From Asterias amurensis (lineage: Eukaryota > Echinodermata > Asteroidea > Forcipulatida > Asteriidae): DNA of 64,000 nt. The stretch covers positions 3,471,501 to 3,535,500 of the forward strand of contig NC_092669.1 of NCBI RefSeq assembly GCF_032118995.1. The letters are read 5' to 3'. The translations under genes and the position numbers were made by a program. The notes beneath the pieces were generated by a model that saw only the letters and a program-made list of their open reading frames with translations, made no database searches and was not told where the DNA came from. This document shows positions 51,581 through 64,000 of this stretch, piece after piece (the first letter of the stretch is position 1; every line of letters starts with the position of its first letter).

Positions 51581-53775
51581 ACTTGTGTGGTTGTGTGGTT
51601 GTGTAGTTTCCCATTGACTTGGGTATGGTTGTGTAGTTTCCCGTTGACTTGTGTATGGTTGTGTAGTTTCCCATTGACTTGTGTATGGTTGTGTAGTTTC
51701 CCATTGACTTGTGTATGGTTGTGTAGTTTCCCATTGCATTGTGTATGGTTGTGTAGTTTTCTATTGACTTGTGTATGGTTGTGTAGTTTCCCATTGACAT
51801 GTGTATGGTTGTGAAGTGTCCCATTGACTTGTGTATGGTTGTGTAGTTTCCCATTGACTTCTGTATGGTTGTTTAGTTTCCCATTGACTTGTGTATGGTT
51901 GTGTAGTTTCCCATTGACTTGTGTATGGTTGTTTAGTTTCCCATTGACTTGTGTATGGTTGTGTAGTTTCCCATTGACTTGTGTATGGTTGTGTAGCTTC
52001 CCCTTGCATTGTGTATGGTTGTGTAGTTTCCTATTGACTTGTGTATGGTTGTGTAGTTTCCCATTGACATGTGTATGGTTGTGAAGTGTCCTATTGACTT
52101 GTGTACGGTTGTGTAGTTTCCCATTGACTTGTGTATGGTTGTGTAGTTTCCCATTGACTTGTGTATGGTTGTGAAGTGTCCCATAGACTTGTGTGGTTGT
52201 GTAGTTTCCCATTGACTTGTGTATGGTTGTGTAGTTTCCCATTGACTTGTGTATGGTTGTGTAGTTTCCTATTGACTTGTGTATGGTTGTGTAGTTTCCC
52301 ATTGACATGTGTATGGTTGTGAGTTGCCCCATTGACTTGTGTATGGTTGTTTAGTTTCCCATTGACTTGTGTATGGTTGTGTAGTTTCCCGTTGACTTGT
52401 GTATGGTTGTGTAGTTTCCCATTGACTTGTGTATGGTTGTGTAGTTTCCCATTGCATTGTGTATGGTTGTGTAGTTTCCTATTGACTTGTGTATGGTTGT
52501 GTATTTTCCCATTGACTTGTGTATGGTTGTGAAGTGTCCCATAGACTTGTGTGGTTGTGTAGTTTCCCATTGACTTGTGTATGGTTGTGTAGTTTCCCGT
52601 TGACTTGTGTATGGTTGTGTAGTTTCCCATTGACTTGTGTATGGTTGTGTAGTTTCCCATTGACTTGTGTATGGTTGTGTAGTTTCCCATTGCAATGTGT
52701 ATGGTTGTGTAGTTTTCTATTGACTTGTGTATGGTTGTGTAGTTTCCCATTGCATTGTGTATGGTTGTGAAGTGTCCCACTGACTTGTGTATGGTTGTGT
52801 AGTTTCCCATTGACTTGTGTATAGTTGTTTAGTTTCCCATTGACTTGTGTATGGTTGTGTAGTTTCCCATTGCATTGTGTATGGTTGTGTAGTTTCCCGT
52901 TGACGTGTGTATGGCTGTGTATAGTTTCCTATTGACTTGTGTATGGTTGTGTAGTTTCCCATTGACTTGTGTATGGTTGTGTAGTTTCCCAATGACTTGT
53001 GTATGGTTGTGAAGTGTCCCATTGACTTGTGTATGGTTGTGTAGTTTCCCATTGACTTGTGTATGGTTGTGTAGTTTCCCTTTGACTTGTGTATGGTTGT
53101 GTAGTTTCCCATTGACTTGTGTATGGTTGTGTAGTTTCCCATTGACAAGTGTATGGTTGTGTAGTTTCCCATTGCATTGTGTATGGTTGTGTAGTTTCCT
53201 ATTGACTTGTGTATGGTTGTGTAGTTTCCTATTGACATGTGTATGGTTGTGAAGTGTCCTATTGACTTGTGTATGGTTGTGTAGTTTCCAATTGACTTGT
53301 GTATGGTTGTGTAGTTTCCCATTGACTTGTGTATGGTTGTGTAGTTTCCCATTGACTTGTGTATGGTTGTGAAGTGTCCCATTGACTTGTGTATGGTTGT
53401 GTAGTTTCCCATTGACTTGTGTATGGTTGTGTAGTTTCCCATTGACTTGAGTATGGTTGTGAAGTGTCCCATTGACTTGTGTATGGTTGTGTAGTTTCCC
53501 ATTGACTTGTGTATGGTTGTGTAGTTTCCCATTGACTTGTGTATGGTTGTGTAGTTCCCCCTTGACTTGTGTATGGTTGTGTAGTTTCCCATTGACTTGT
53601 GTATGGTTGTGTAGTTTCCCATTGACATGTGTATGGTTGTGAAGTGTCCCAATGACTTGTGTATGGTTGTGTAGTTTCCCATTGAGTTTTGTACGGTTGT
53701 GTAGTTTCCCATTGAGTTGTGTATGGTTGTGTAGTTTCCCATTGACTTGTGTATGGTTGTGTAGTTTCCCATTGA

Positions 53776-53966
53776 CTGAGTGAAACTAAACTGATGCCAA
53801 TCCATTATCTTGGTGATGTTATTAGCAATCGTCTCTCTCTCCCCCCTCTGCTCTTTGCGTCCGCAGCCGCCTTGAAGAGAAAACGCCACGGGTCGTCGGA
53901 ATAAGTTAGTATAAGTAACAAATATTCATGATACTCATCTTGACTGATGAAGAGAAAACGACATAG
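53776..53966. repeat. Array spacer module, copy 2
   Basis: Same module as at 51381 but with a shorter poly-C tract. It is followed 618 bp later by the next copy. The copy 2/copy 3 pair recurs as copy 4/copy 5 exactly 3727 bp downstream. Confidence 0.93.
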
Positions 53967-54393
53967 ACTTGTGTGGTTGTGTGGTTGTGTAGTTTCCCTT
54001 TGACTTGGGTATGGTTGTGTAGTTTCCCGTAGACTTGTGTATGGTTGTGTAGTTTCCCATTGACTTGTGTATGGTTGTGTAGTTTCCCATTGACTTGTGT
54101 ATGGTTGTGTAGTTTCCCATTGACTTGTGTATGGTTGTGTAGTTTCCCATTGACTTGTGTATGGTTGTGTAGTTTCCCATTGACTTGTGTATGGTTGTGT
54201 AGTTTCCCATTGACTTGTGTATGGTTGTGTAGTTTCCCATTGACATGTGTATGGTTGTGAAGTGTCCCAATGACTTGTGTATGGTTGTGTAGTTTCCCAT
54301 TGACTTGTGTATGGTTGTTTAGTTTCCCATTGACTTGTGTATGGTTGTGTAGTTTCCCATTGACTTGTGTATGGTTGTGTAGTTTCCCATTGA

Positions 54394-54592
54394 CTGAGTG
54401 AAACTAAACTGATGCCAATCCATTATCTTGGTGATGTTATTAGCAATCGTCTCTCTCTCCCCCCCCCCCCCCTCTGCTCTTTGCGTCCGCAGCCGCCTTG
54501 AAGAGAAAACGCCACGGGTCGTCGGAATAAGTTAGTATAAGTAACAAATATTCATGATACTCATCTTGACTGATGAAGAGAAAACGACATAG
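54394..54592. repeat. Array spacer module, copy 3
   Basis: Same module with a long poly-C run. It opens the segment duplicated at 58121. Confidence 0.93.
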
Positions 54593-57502
54593 ACTTGTGT
54601 GGTTGTGTGGTTGTGTAGTTTCCCATTGACTTGGGTATGGTTGTGTAGTTTCCCGTTGACTTGTGTATGGTTGTGTAGTTTCCATTGACTTGTGTATGGT
54701 TGTGTAGTTTCCCATTGACTTGTGTATGGTTGTGTAGTTTCCCATTGCATTGTGTATGGTTGTGTAGTTTTCTATTGACTTGTGTATGGTTGTGTAGTTT
54801 CCCATTGACATGTGTATGGTTGTGAAGTGTCCCATTGACTTGTGTATGGTTGTGTAGTTTCCCATTGACTTCTGTATGGTTGTTTAGTTTCCCATTGACT
54901 TGTGTATGGTTGTGTAGTTTCCCATTGACTTGTGTATGGTTGTTTAGTTTCCCATTGACTTGTGTATGGTTGTGTAGTTTCCCATTGACTTGTGTATGGT
55001 TGTGTAGCTTCCCGTTGACTTGTGTATGGTTGTGTAGTTTCCCATTGACTTGTGTATGGTTGTGTAGTTTCCCATTGCATTGTGTATGGTTGTGTAGTTT
55101 CCTATTGACTTGTGTATGGTTGTGTATTTTCCCATTGACTTGTGTATGGTTGTGAAGTGTCCCATAGACTTGTGTGGTTGTGTAGTTTCCCATTGACTTG
55201 TGTATGGTTGTGTAGTTTCCCGTTGACTTGTGTATGGTTGTGTAGTTTCCCATTGACATGTGTATGGTTGTGAAGTGTCCTATTGACTTGTGTACGGTTG
55301 TGTAGTTTCCCATTGACTTGTGTATGGTTGTGTAGTTTCCCATTGACTTGTGTATGGTTGTGAAGTGTCCCATAGACTTGTGTGGTTGTGTAGTTTCCCA
55401 TTGACTTGTGTATGGTTGTGTAGTTTCCCATTGACTTGTGTATGGTTGTGTAGTTTCCTATTGACTTGTGTATGGTTGTGTAGTTTCCCATTGACATGTG
55501 TATGGTTGTGAGTTGCCCCATTGACTTGTGTATGGTTGTTTAGTTTCCCATTGACTTGTGTATGGTTGTGTAGTTTCCCGTTGACTTGTGTATGGTTGTG
55601 TAGTTTCCCATTGACTTGTGTATGGTTGTGTAGTTTCCCATTGCATTGTGTATGGTTGTGTAGTTTCCTATTGACTTGTGTATGGTTGTGTATTTTCCCA
55701 TTGACTTGTGTATGGTTGTGAAGTGTCCCATAGACTTGTGTGGTTGTGTAGTTTCCCATTGACTTGTGTATGGTTGTGTAGTTTCCCGTTGACTTGTGTA
55801 TGGTTGTGTAGTTTCCCATTGACTTGTGTATGGTTGTGTAGTTTCCCATTGACTTGTGTATGGTTGTGTAGTTTCCCATTGCAATGTGTATGGTTGTGTA
55901 GTTTTCTATTGACTTGTGTATGGTTGTGTAGTTTCCCATTGCATTGTGTATGGTTGTGAAGTGTCCCACTGACTTGTGTATGGTTGTGTAGTTTCCCATT
56001 GACTTGTGTATGGTTGTTTAGTTTCCCATTGACATGTGTATGGTTGTGAGTTGCCCCATTGACTTGTGTATGGTTGTTTAGTTTCCCATTGACTTGTGTA
56101 TGGTTGTGTAGTTTCCCGTTGACTTGTGTATGGTTGTGTAGTTTCCCATTGACTTGTGTATGGTTGTGTAGTTTCCCATTGCATTGTGTATGGTTGTGTA
56201 GTTTCCTATTGACTTGTGTATGGTTGTGTATTTTCCCATTGACTTGTGTATGGTTGTGAAGTGTCCCATAGACTTGTGTGGTTGTGTAGTTTCCCATTGA
56301 CTTGTGTATGGTTGTGTAGTTTCCCGTTGACTTGTGTATGGTTGTGTAGTTTCCCATTGACTTGTGTATGGTTGTGTAGTTTCCCATTGACTTGTGTATG
56401 GTTGTGTAGTTTCCCATTGCAATGTGTATGGTTGTGTAGTTTTCTATTGACTTGTGTATGGTTGTGTAGTTTCCCATTGCATTGTGTATGGTTGTGAAGT
56501 GTCCCACTGACTTGTGTATGGTTGTGTAGTTTCCCATTGACTTGTGTATAGTTGTTTAGTTTCCCATTGACTTGTGTATGGTTGTGTAGTTTCCCATTGC
56601 ATTGTGTATGGTTGTGTAGTTTCCCGTTGACGTGTGTATGGCTGTGTATAGTTTCCTATTGACTTGTGTATGGTTGTGTAGTTTCCCATTGACTTGTGTA
56701 TGGTTGTGTAGTTTCCCAATGACTTGTGTATGGTTGTGAAGTGTCCCATTGACTTGTGTATGGTTGTGTAGTTTCCCATTGACTTGTGTATGGTTGTGTA
56801 GTTTCCCTTTGACTTGTGTATGGTTGTGTAGTTTCCCATTGACTTGTGTATGGTTGTGTAGTTTCCCATTGACAAGTGTATGGTTGTGTAGTTTCCCATT
56901 GCATTGTGTATGGTTGTGTAGTTTCCTATTGACTTGTGTATGGTTGTGTAGTTTCCTATTGACATGTGTATGGTTGTGAAGTGTCCTATTGACTTGTGTA
57001 TGGTTGTGTAGTTTCCAATTGACTTGTGTATGGTTGTGTAGTTTCCCATTGACTTGTGTATGGTTGTGTAGTTTCCCATTGACTTGTGTATGGTTGTGAA
57101 GTGTCCCATTGACTTGTGTATGGTTGTGTAGTTTCCCATTGACTTGTGTATGGTTGTGTAGTTTCCCATTGACTTGAGTATGGTTGTGAAGTGTCCCATT
57201 GACTTGTGTATGGTTGTGTAGTTTCCCATTGACTTGTGTATGGTTGTGTAGTTTCCCATTGACTTGTGTATGGTTGTGTAGTTCCCCCTTGACTTGTGTA
57301 TGGTTGTGTAGTTTCCCATTGACTTGTGTATGGTTGTGTAGTTTCCCATTGACATGTGTATGGTTGTGAAGTGTCCCAATGACTTGTGTATGGTTGTGTA
57401 GTTTCCCATTGAGTTTTGTACGGTTGTGTAGTTTCCCATTGAGTTGTGTATGGTTGTGTAGTTTCCCATTGACTTGTGTATGGTTGTGTAGTTTCCCATT
57501 GA

Positions 57503-57693
57503 CTGAGTGAAACTAAACTGATGCCAATCCATTATCTTGGTGATGTTATTAGCAATCGTCTCTCTCTCCCCCCTCTGCTCTTTGCGTCCGCAGCCGCCTT
57601 GAAGAGAAAACGCCACGGGTCGTCGGAATAAGTTAGTATAAGTAACAAATATTCATGATACTCATCTTGACTGATGAAGAGAAAACGACATAG
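57503..57693. repeat. Array spacer module, copy 4
   Basis: Counterpart of copy 2 in the next 3.73-kb higher-order unit, with the same short poly-C length. Confidence 0.93.
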
Positions 57694-58120
57694 ACTTGTG
57701 TGGTTGTGTGGTTGTGTAGTTTCCCTTTGACTTGGGTATGGTTGTGTAGTTTCCCGTAGACTTGTGTATGGTTGTGTAGTTTCCCATTGACTTGTGTATG
57801 GTTGTGTAGTTTCCCATTGACTTGTGTATGGTTGTGTAGTTTCCCATTGACTTGTGTATGGTTGTGTAGTTTCCCATTGACTTGTGTATGGTTGTGTAGT
57901 TTCCCATTGACTTGTGTATGGTTGTGTAGTTTCCCATTGACTTGTGTATGGTTGTGTAGTTTCCCATTGACATGTGTATGGTTGTGAAGTGTCCCAATGA
58001 CTTGTGTATGGTTGTGTAGTTTCCCATTGACTTGTGTATGGTTGTTTAGTTTCCCATTGACTTGTGTATGGTTGTGTAGTTTCCCATTGACTTGTGTATG
58101 GTTGTGTAGTTTCCCATTGA

Positions 58121-58315
58121 CTGAGTGAAACTAAACTGATGCCAATCCATTATCTTGGTGATGTTATTAGCAATCGTCTCTCTCTCCCCCCCCCCTCTGC
58201 TCTTTGCGTCCGCAGCCGCCTTGAAGAGAAAACGCCACGGGTCGTCGGAATAAGTTAGTATAAGTAACAAATATTCATGATACTCATCTTGACTGATGAA
58301 GAGAAAACGACATAG
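58121..58315. repeat. Array spacer module, copy 5
   Basis: Counterpart of copy 3. The poly-C run is shorter than in copy 3, which shifts the downstream offset from 3727 to 3723 bp. Confidence 0.93.
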
Positions 58316-60767
58316 ACTTGTGTGGTTGTGTGGTTGTGTAGTTTCCCATTGACTTGGGTATGGTTGTGTAGTTTCCCGTTGACTTGTGTATGGTTGTGTA
58401 GTTTCCATTGACTTGTGTATGGTTGTGTAGTTTCCCATTGACTTGTGTATGGTTGTGTAGTTTCCCATTGCATTGTGTATGGTTGTGTAGTTTTCTATTG
58501 ACTTGTGTATGGTTGTGTAGTTTCCCATTGACATGTGTATGGTTGTGAAGTGTCCCATTGACTTGTGTATGGTTGTGTAGTTTCCCATTGACTTCTGTAT
58601 GGTTGTTTAGTTTCCCATTGACTTGTGTATGGTTGTGTAGTTTCCCATTGACTTGTGTATGGTTGTTTAGTTTCCCATTGACTTGTGTATGGTTGTGTAG
58701 TTTCCCATTGACTTGTGTATGGTTGTGTAGCTTCCCGTTGACTTGTGTATGGTTGTGTAGTTTCCCATTGACTTGTGTATGGTTGTGTAGTTTCCCATTG
58801 CATTGTGTATGGTTGTGTAGTTTCCTATTGACTTGTGTATGGTTGTGTATTTTCCCATTGACTTGTGTATGGTTGTGAAGTGTCCCATAGACTTGTGTGG
58901 TTGTGTAGTTTCCCATTGACTTGTGTATGGTTGTGTAGTTTCCCGTTGACTTGTGTATGGTTGTGTAGTTTCCCATTGACATGTGTATGGTTGTGAAGTG
59001 TCCTATTGACTTGTGTACGGTTGTGTAGTTTCCCATTGACTTGTGTATGGTTGTGTAGTTTCCCATTGACTTGTGTATGGTTGTGAAGTGTCCCATAGAC
59101 TTGTGTGGTTGTGTAGTTTCCCATTGACTTGTGTATGGTTGTGTAGTTTCCCATTGACTTGTGTATGGTTGTGTAGTTTCCTATTGACTTGTGTATGGTT
59201 GTGTAGTTTCCCATTGACATGTGTATGGTTGTGAGTTGCCCCATTGACTTGTGTATGGTTGTTTAGTTTCCCATTGACTTGTGTATGGTTGTGTAGTTTC
59301 CCGTTGACTTGTGTATGGTTGTGTAGTTTCCCATTGACTTGTGTATGGTTGTGTAGTTTCCCATTGCATTGTGTATGGTTGTGTAGTTTCCTATTGACTT
59401 GTGTATGGTTGTGTATTTTCCCATTGACTTGTGTATGGTTGTGAAGTGTCCCATAGACTTGTGTGGTTGTGTAGTTTCCCATTGACTTGTGTATGGTTGT
59501 GTAGTTTCCCGTTGACTTGTGTATGGTTGTGTAGTTTCCCATTGACTTGTGTATGGTTGTGTAGTTTCCCATTGACTTGTGTATGGTTGTGTAGTTTCCC
59601 ATTGCAATGTGTATGGTTGTGTAGTTTTCTATTGACTTGTGTATGGTTGTGTAGTTTCCCATTGCATTGTGTATGGTTGTGAAGTGTCCCACTGACTTGT
59701 GTATGGTTGTGTAGTTTCCCATTGACTTGTGTATGGTTGTTTAGTTTCCCATTGACTTGTGTATGGTTGTGTAGTTTCCCATTGCATTGTGTATGGTTGT
59801 GTAGTTTCCCGTTGACGTGTGTATGGCTGTGTATAGTTTCCTATTGACTTGTGTATGGTTGTGTAGTTTCCCATTGACTTGTGTATGGTTGTGTAGTTTC
59901 CCAATGACTTGTGTATGGTTGTGAAGTGTCCCATTGACTTGTGTATGGTTGTGTAGTTTCCCATTGACTTGTGTATGGTTGTGTAGTTTCCCATTGACTT
60001 GTGTATGGTTGTGTAGTTTCCCATTGACTTGTGTATGGTTGTGTATGGTTGTGTATGGTTGTGTAGTTTCCCATTGACTTGCGTATGGTTGTGTAGTTTC
60101 TCATTGACTTGTGTATGGTTGTGTAGTTTCCCATTGACTTGTGTATGGTTGTGTAGTTTCCCATTGACAAGTGTATGGTTGTGTAGTTTCCCATTGCATT
60201 GTGTATGGTTGTGTAGTTTCCTATTGACTTGTGTATGGTTGTGTAGTTTCCTATTGACATGTGTATGGTTGTGAAGTGTCCTATTGACTTGTGTATGGTT
60301 GTGTAGTTTCCAATTGACTTGTGTATGGTTGTGTAGTTTCCCATTGACTTGTGTATGGTTGTGTAGTTTCCCATTGACTTGTGTATGATTGTGAAGTGTC
60401 CCATTGACTTGTGTATGGTTGTGTAGTTTCCCATTGACTTGTGTATGGTTGTGTAGTTTCCCATTGACTTGTGTATGGTTGTGAAGTGTCCCATTGACTT
60501 GTGTATGGTTGTGTAGTTTCCCATTGACTTGTGTATGGTTGTGTAGTTTCCCATTGACTTGTGTATGGTTGTGTAGTTTCCCATTGACTTGTGTATGGTT
60601 GTGTAGTTTCCCATTGACATGTGTATGGTTGTGAAGTGTCCCAATGACTTGTGTATGGTTGTGTAGTTTCCCATTGAGTTTTGTACGGTTGTGTAGTTTC
60701 CCATTGAGTTGTGTATGGTTGTGTAGTTTCCCATTGACTTGTGTATGGTTGTGTAGTTTCCCATTGA

Positions 60768-60960
60768 CTGAGTGAAACTAAACTGATGCCAATCCATTAT
60801 CTTGGTGATGTTATTAGCAATCGTCTCTCTCTCCCCCCCCTCTGCTCTTTGCGTCCGCAGCCGCCTTGAAGAGAAAACGCCACGGGTCGTCGGAATAAGT
60901 TAGTATAAGTAACAAATATTCATGATACTCATCTTGACTGATGAAGAGAAAACGACATAG
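60768..60960. repeat. Array spacer module, copy 6
   Basis: Same module, 2647 bp after copy 5. The flanking 30-bp units are more diverged than in the 3.73-kb pair. Confidence 0.93.
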
Positions 60961-63033
60961 ACTTGTGTGGTTGTGTGGTTGTGTAGTTTCCCTTTGACTT
61001 GGGTATGGTTGTGTAGTTTCCCGTTGACTTGTGTATGGTTGTGTAGTTTCCCATTGACATGTGTATGGTTGTGTAGTTTCCCATTGACTTGTGTATGGTT
61101 GTGTAGTTTCCCATTGCATTTTGTATGGTTGTGTAGTTTTCTATTGACTTGTGTATGGTTGTGTAGTTTCCCATTGACATGTGTATGGTTGTGAAGTGTC
61201 CCATTGACTTGTGTATGGTTGTGTAGTTTCCCATTGACTTCTGTATGGTTGTTTAGTTTCCCATTGACTTGTGTATGGTTGTGTAGTTTCCCATTGACTT
61301 GTGTATGGTTGTTTAGTTTCCCATTGACTTGTGTATGGTTGTGTAGTTTCTCATTGACTTGTGTATGGTTGTGTAGCTTCCCCTTGCATTGTGTATGGTT
61401 GTGTAGTTTCCTATTGACTTGTGTATGGTTGTGTAGATTCCCATTGACATGTGTATGGTTGTGAAGTGTCCTATTGACTTGTGTACGGTTGTGTAGTTTC
61501 CCATTGACTTGTGTATGGTTGTGTAGTTTCCCATTGACTTGTGTATGGTTGTGAAGTGTCCCATAGACTTGTGTGGTTGTGTAGTTTCCCATTGACTTGT
61601 GTATGGTTGTGTAGTTTCCCATTGACTTGTGTATGGTTGTGTAGTTTCCTATTGACTTGTGTATGGTTGTGTAGTTTCCCATTGACATGTGTATGGTTGT
61701 GAGTTGCCCCATTGACTTGTGTATGGTTGTTTAGTTTCCCATTGACTTGTGTATGGTTGTGTAGTTTCCCGTTGACTTGTGTATGGTTGTGTAGTTTCCC
61801 ATTGACTTGTGTATGGTTGTGTAGTTTCCCATTGCATTGTGTATGGTTGTGTAGTTTCCTTATGACTTGTGTATGGTTGTGTATTTTCCCATTGACTTGT
61901 GTATGGTTGTGAAGTGTCCCATAGACTTGTGTGGTTGTGTAGTTTCCCATTGACTTGTGTATGGTTGTGTAGTTTCCCGTTGACTTGTGTATGGTTGTGT
62001 AGTTTCCCATTGACTTGTGTATGGTTGTGTAGTTTTCTATTGACTTGTGTATGGTTGTGTAGTTTCCCATTGCATTGTGTATGGTTGTGAAGTGTCCCAC
62101 TGACTTGTGTATGGTTGTGTAGTTTCCCATTGACTTGTGTATGGTTGTTTAGTTTCCCATTGACTTGTGTATGGTTGTGTAGTTTCCCATTGCATTGTGT
62201 ATGGTTGTGTAGTTTCCCGTTGACGTGTGTATGGCTGTGTATAGTTTCCCATTGACTTGTGTATGGTTGTGTAGTTTCCCATTGACTTGTGTATGGTTGT
62301 GTAGTTTCCCAATGACTTGTGTATGGTTGTGAAGTGTCCCATTGACTTGTGTATGGTTGTGTAGTTTCCCATTGACTTGTGTATGGTTGTGTAGTTTCCC
62401 TTTGACTTGTGTATGGTTGTGTAGTTTCCCATTGACTTGTGTATGGTTGTGTAGTTTCCCATTGACAAGTGTATGGTTGTGTAGTTTCCCATTGCATTGT
62501 GTATGGTTGTGTAGTTTCCTATTGACTTGTGTATGGTTGTGTAGTTTCCCATTGACTTGTGTATGGTTGTGAAGTGTCCCATTGACTTGTGTATGGTTGT
62601 GTAGTTTCCCATTGACTTGTGTATGGTTGTGTAGTTTCCCTTTGACTTGTGTATGGTTGTGTAGTTTCCCACTGACTTGTGTATGGTTGTGTAGTTTCCC
62701 ATTGACTTGTGTATGGTTGTGAAGTGTCCCAAAGACTTGTGAGGTTGTGTAGTTTCCCGTTGACTTGTGTATGGTTGTGTAGTTTCCCGTTGACTTGTGT
62801 ATGGTTGTGTAGTTTCCCATTGACTTGTGTATGGTTGTGTAGTTTCCCAATGACTTGTGTATGGTTGTGTAGTGTCCCATTGACATGTGTATGGTTGTGA
62901 AGTGTCCCATTGACTTGTGTATGGTTGTGTAGTTTCCCATTGACTTGTGTATGGTTGTGTAGTTTCCCATTGACTTGTGTACGGTTGTGTAGTTTCCCAT
63001 TGACTTGTGTATGGTTGTGTAGTTTCCCATTGA

Positions 63034-63232
63034 CTGATTGAAACTAAACTGATGCCAATCCATTATCTTGGTGATGTTATTAGCAATCGTCTCTCTTTCC
63101 CCCCCCCCCCCCTCTGCTCTTTACGTCCGCAGCCGCCTTGAAGAGAAAATGCCACGGGTCGTCGGAATAAGTTAGTATAAGTAACAAATATTCATGATAC
63201 TCATCTTGACTGATGAAGAGGAAACGACATAG
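63034..63232. repeat. Array spacer module, copy 7
   Basis: The most diverged copy: CTGATTGAAAC at its start, TTTACGTCCGC instead of TTTGCGTCCGC, and GAGGAAACG instead of GAGAAAACG. Confidence 0.93.
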
Positions 63233-64000
63233 ACTTGTGTGGTTGTGTGGTTGTGTAGTTTCCCATTGACTTGGGTATGGTTGTGTAATTTCCCGTTGAC
63301 TTGTGTATGGTTGTGTAGTTTCCCATTGACTTGTGTATGGTTGTGTAGTTTCCCATTGACTTGTGTATGATTGTGTAGTTTCCCATTGCATTGTGTATGG
63401 TTGTGTAGTTTTCTATTGACTTGTGTATGGTTGTGTAGTTTCCCATTGACATGTGTATGGTTGTGAAGTGTCCCATTGACTTGTGTATGGTTGTGTAGTT
63501 TCCCATTGACTTCTGTATGGTTGTTTAGTTTCCCATTGACTTGTGTATGGTTGTGTAGTTTCCCATTGACTTGTGTATGGTTGTGTAGTTTCCCATTGCA
63601 TTGGGTATGGTTGTGTAGTTTCCCATTGAGTTGTGTAAGGTTGTATAGTTTCCCATTGACATGTGTATGGTTGTGAAGTGTCCCATTGACTTGTGTATGG
63701 TTGTGTAGTTTCCCATTGACTTGTGTATGGTTGTGTAGTTTCCCATTGACTTGTGTATGGTTGTGAAGTGTCCCATAGACTTGTGTGGTTGTGTAGTTTC
63801 CCATCGACTTGTGTATGGTTGTGTAGTTTCCCGTTGACTTGTGTATGGTTGTGTAGTTTCCCATTGACTTGTGTATGGTTGTGTAGTTTCCCATTGACTT
63901 GTGTATGGCTGTGTAGTTTCCCATTGCATTGTGTATGGTTGTGTAGTTTCCTTTTGACTTGTGTATGGTTGTGTAGTTTCCCATTGACATGTGTATGGTT

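Larger units (their letters stand above)
50740..64000. repeat. 30-bp minisatellite array with higher-order structure (continues past window end)
   Basis: Tandem 30-bp units fill the last 13.3 kb, roughly 390-400 units by length. On the plus strand the core includes GTTGTGTAGTTTCCCATTGA. On the minus strand one frame reads MGNYTTIHKS per unit. Recurrent unit variants (GAAGTGTCCC for GTAGTTTCCC, TTTAGTTTCC, CCTATTGACATG, CCATTGCATTG) occur in the same order at distant places. Seven ~200-bp non-30-bp spacers interrupt the array. All three minus frames and one plus frame lack stops over long runs, which yields spurious ORFs up to 390 codons. Units lacking two bases switch the frame, so I treat the array as noncoding. 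Confidence 0.97.

Noticed and set aside
50740..64000. Dozens of long ORFs (up to 390 codons) as repeat-protein genes
   Set aside because: The 30-bp unit has no stop in any minus frame or in one plus frame, so long frames are automatic. Frames shift at two-base-short units, and the same DNA reads in opposite directions.
50740..64000. CRISPR array
   Set aside because: Units are contiguous variants of one sequence with no unique spacers between them, there are no cas genes, and the context is animal DNA.
50740..64000. Telomeric repeat
   Set aside because: The unit is 30 bp and does not contain TTAGGG or a related motif in tandem.

Overview
The window is animal nuclear DNA, not a bacterial or viral segment. 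It has long AT-rich introns and intergenic stretches, spliced genes with GT-AG borders plus one AT-AC border, tRNA-derived SINEs, and many copies of short palindromic DNA transposons (MITEs). The two recognisable proteins are standard metazoan ones. The MITE families (about 380 bp, termini AAAGGCAGTGGACACTATTG, flanked by TTAA; and a near-perfect palindrome beginning AGGAACACGTTGCCTTGG) suggest an echinoderm, probably a starfish. That assignment rests on memory and is an inference.

Layout. 1-19,600: no recognisable gene, mostly MITEs, foldback elements and short duplications. 19,737-32,679 (minus strand): a complete 12-coding-exon gene for a HIP14/ZDHHC17-type ankyrin-repeat palmitoyltransferase (628 aa when spliced), with a possible 5' noncoding exon near 33,702-33,830. 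Its introns are full of SINEs and MITEs, and one intron is of the minor-spliceosome AT-AC type. 33,900-39,600: intergenic, MITE-rich, with a clear transposon-in-transposon insertion. 39,632-44,698 (minus strand): a complete 5-coding-exon gene for a two-LIM cysteine and glycine-rich protein (CSRP/CRP/MLP family, 191 aa), with a possible 5' noncoding exon near 45,436. 45,545-46,950: a CGACGTCG-containing satellite and a Mutator-like foldback element with a 9-bp target duplication. 47,000-50,738: largely featureless apart from the 3' end of a decayed non-LTR retrotransposon. 50,740-64,000 (continuing past the end): a minisatellite of a 30-bp unit, about 13.3 kb, organised by seven copies of a ~200-bp spacer into higher-order repeats of about 3.73 kb.

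The two genes lie on the same strand but show no functional link. One S-acylates proteins at Golgi or vesicle membranes and the other is a cytoskeletal/muscle adaptor. No operon-like or novel multi-gene system is visible. The most notable items are the AT-AC intron, the higher-order minisatellite that is open in all three minus-strand frames, a MULE-like family with 9-bp duplications, and the nested TTAA MITE with a matching empty site.
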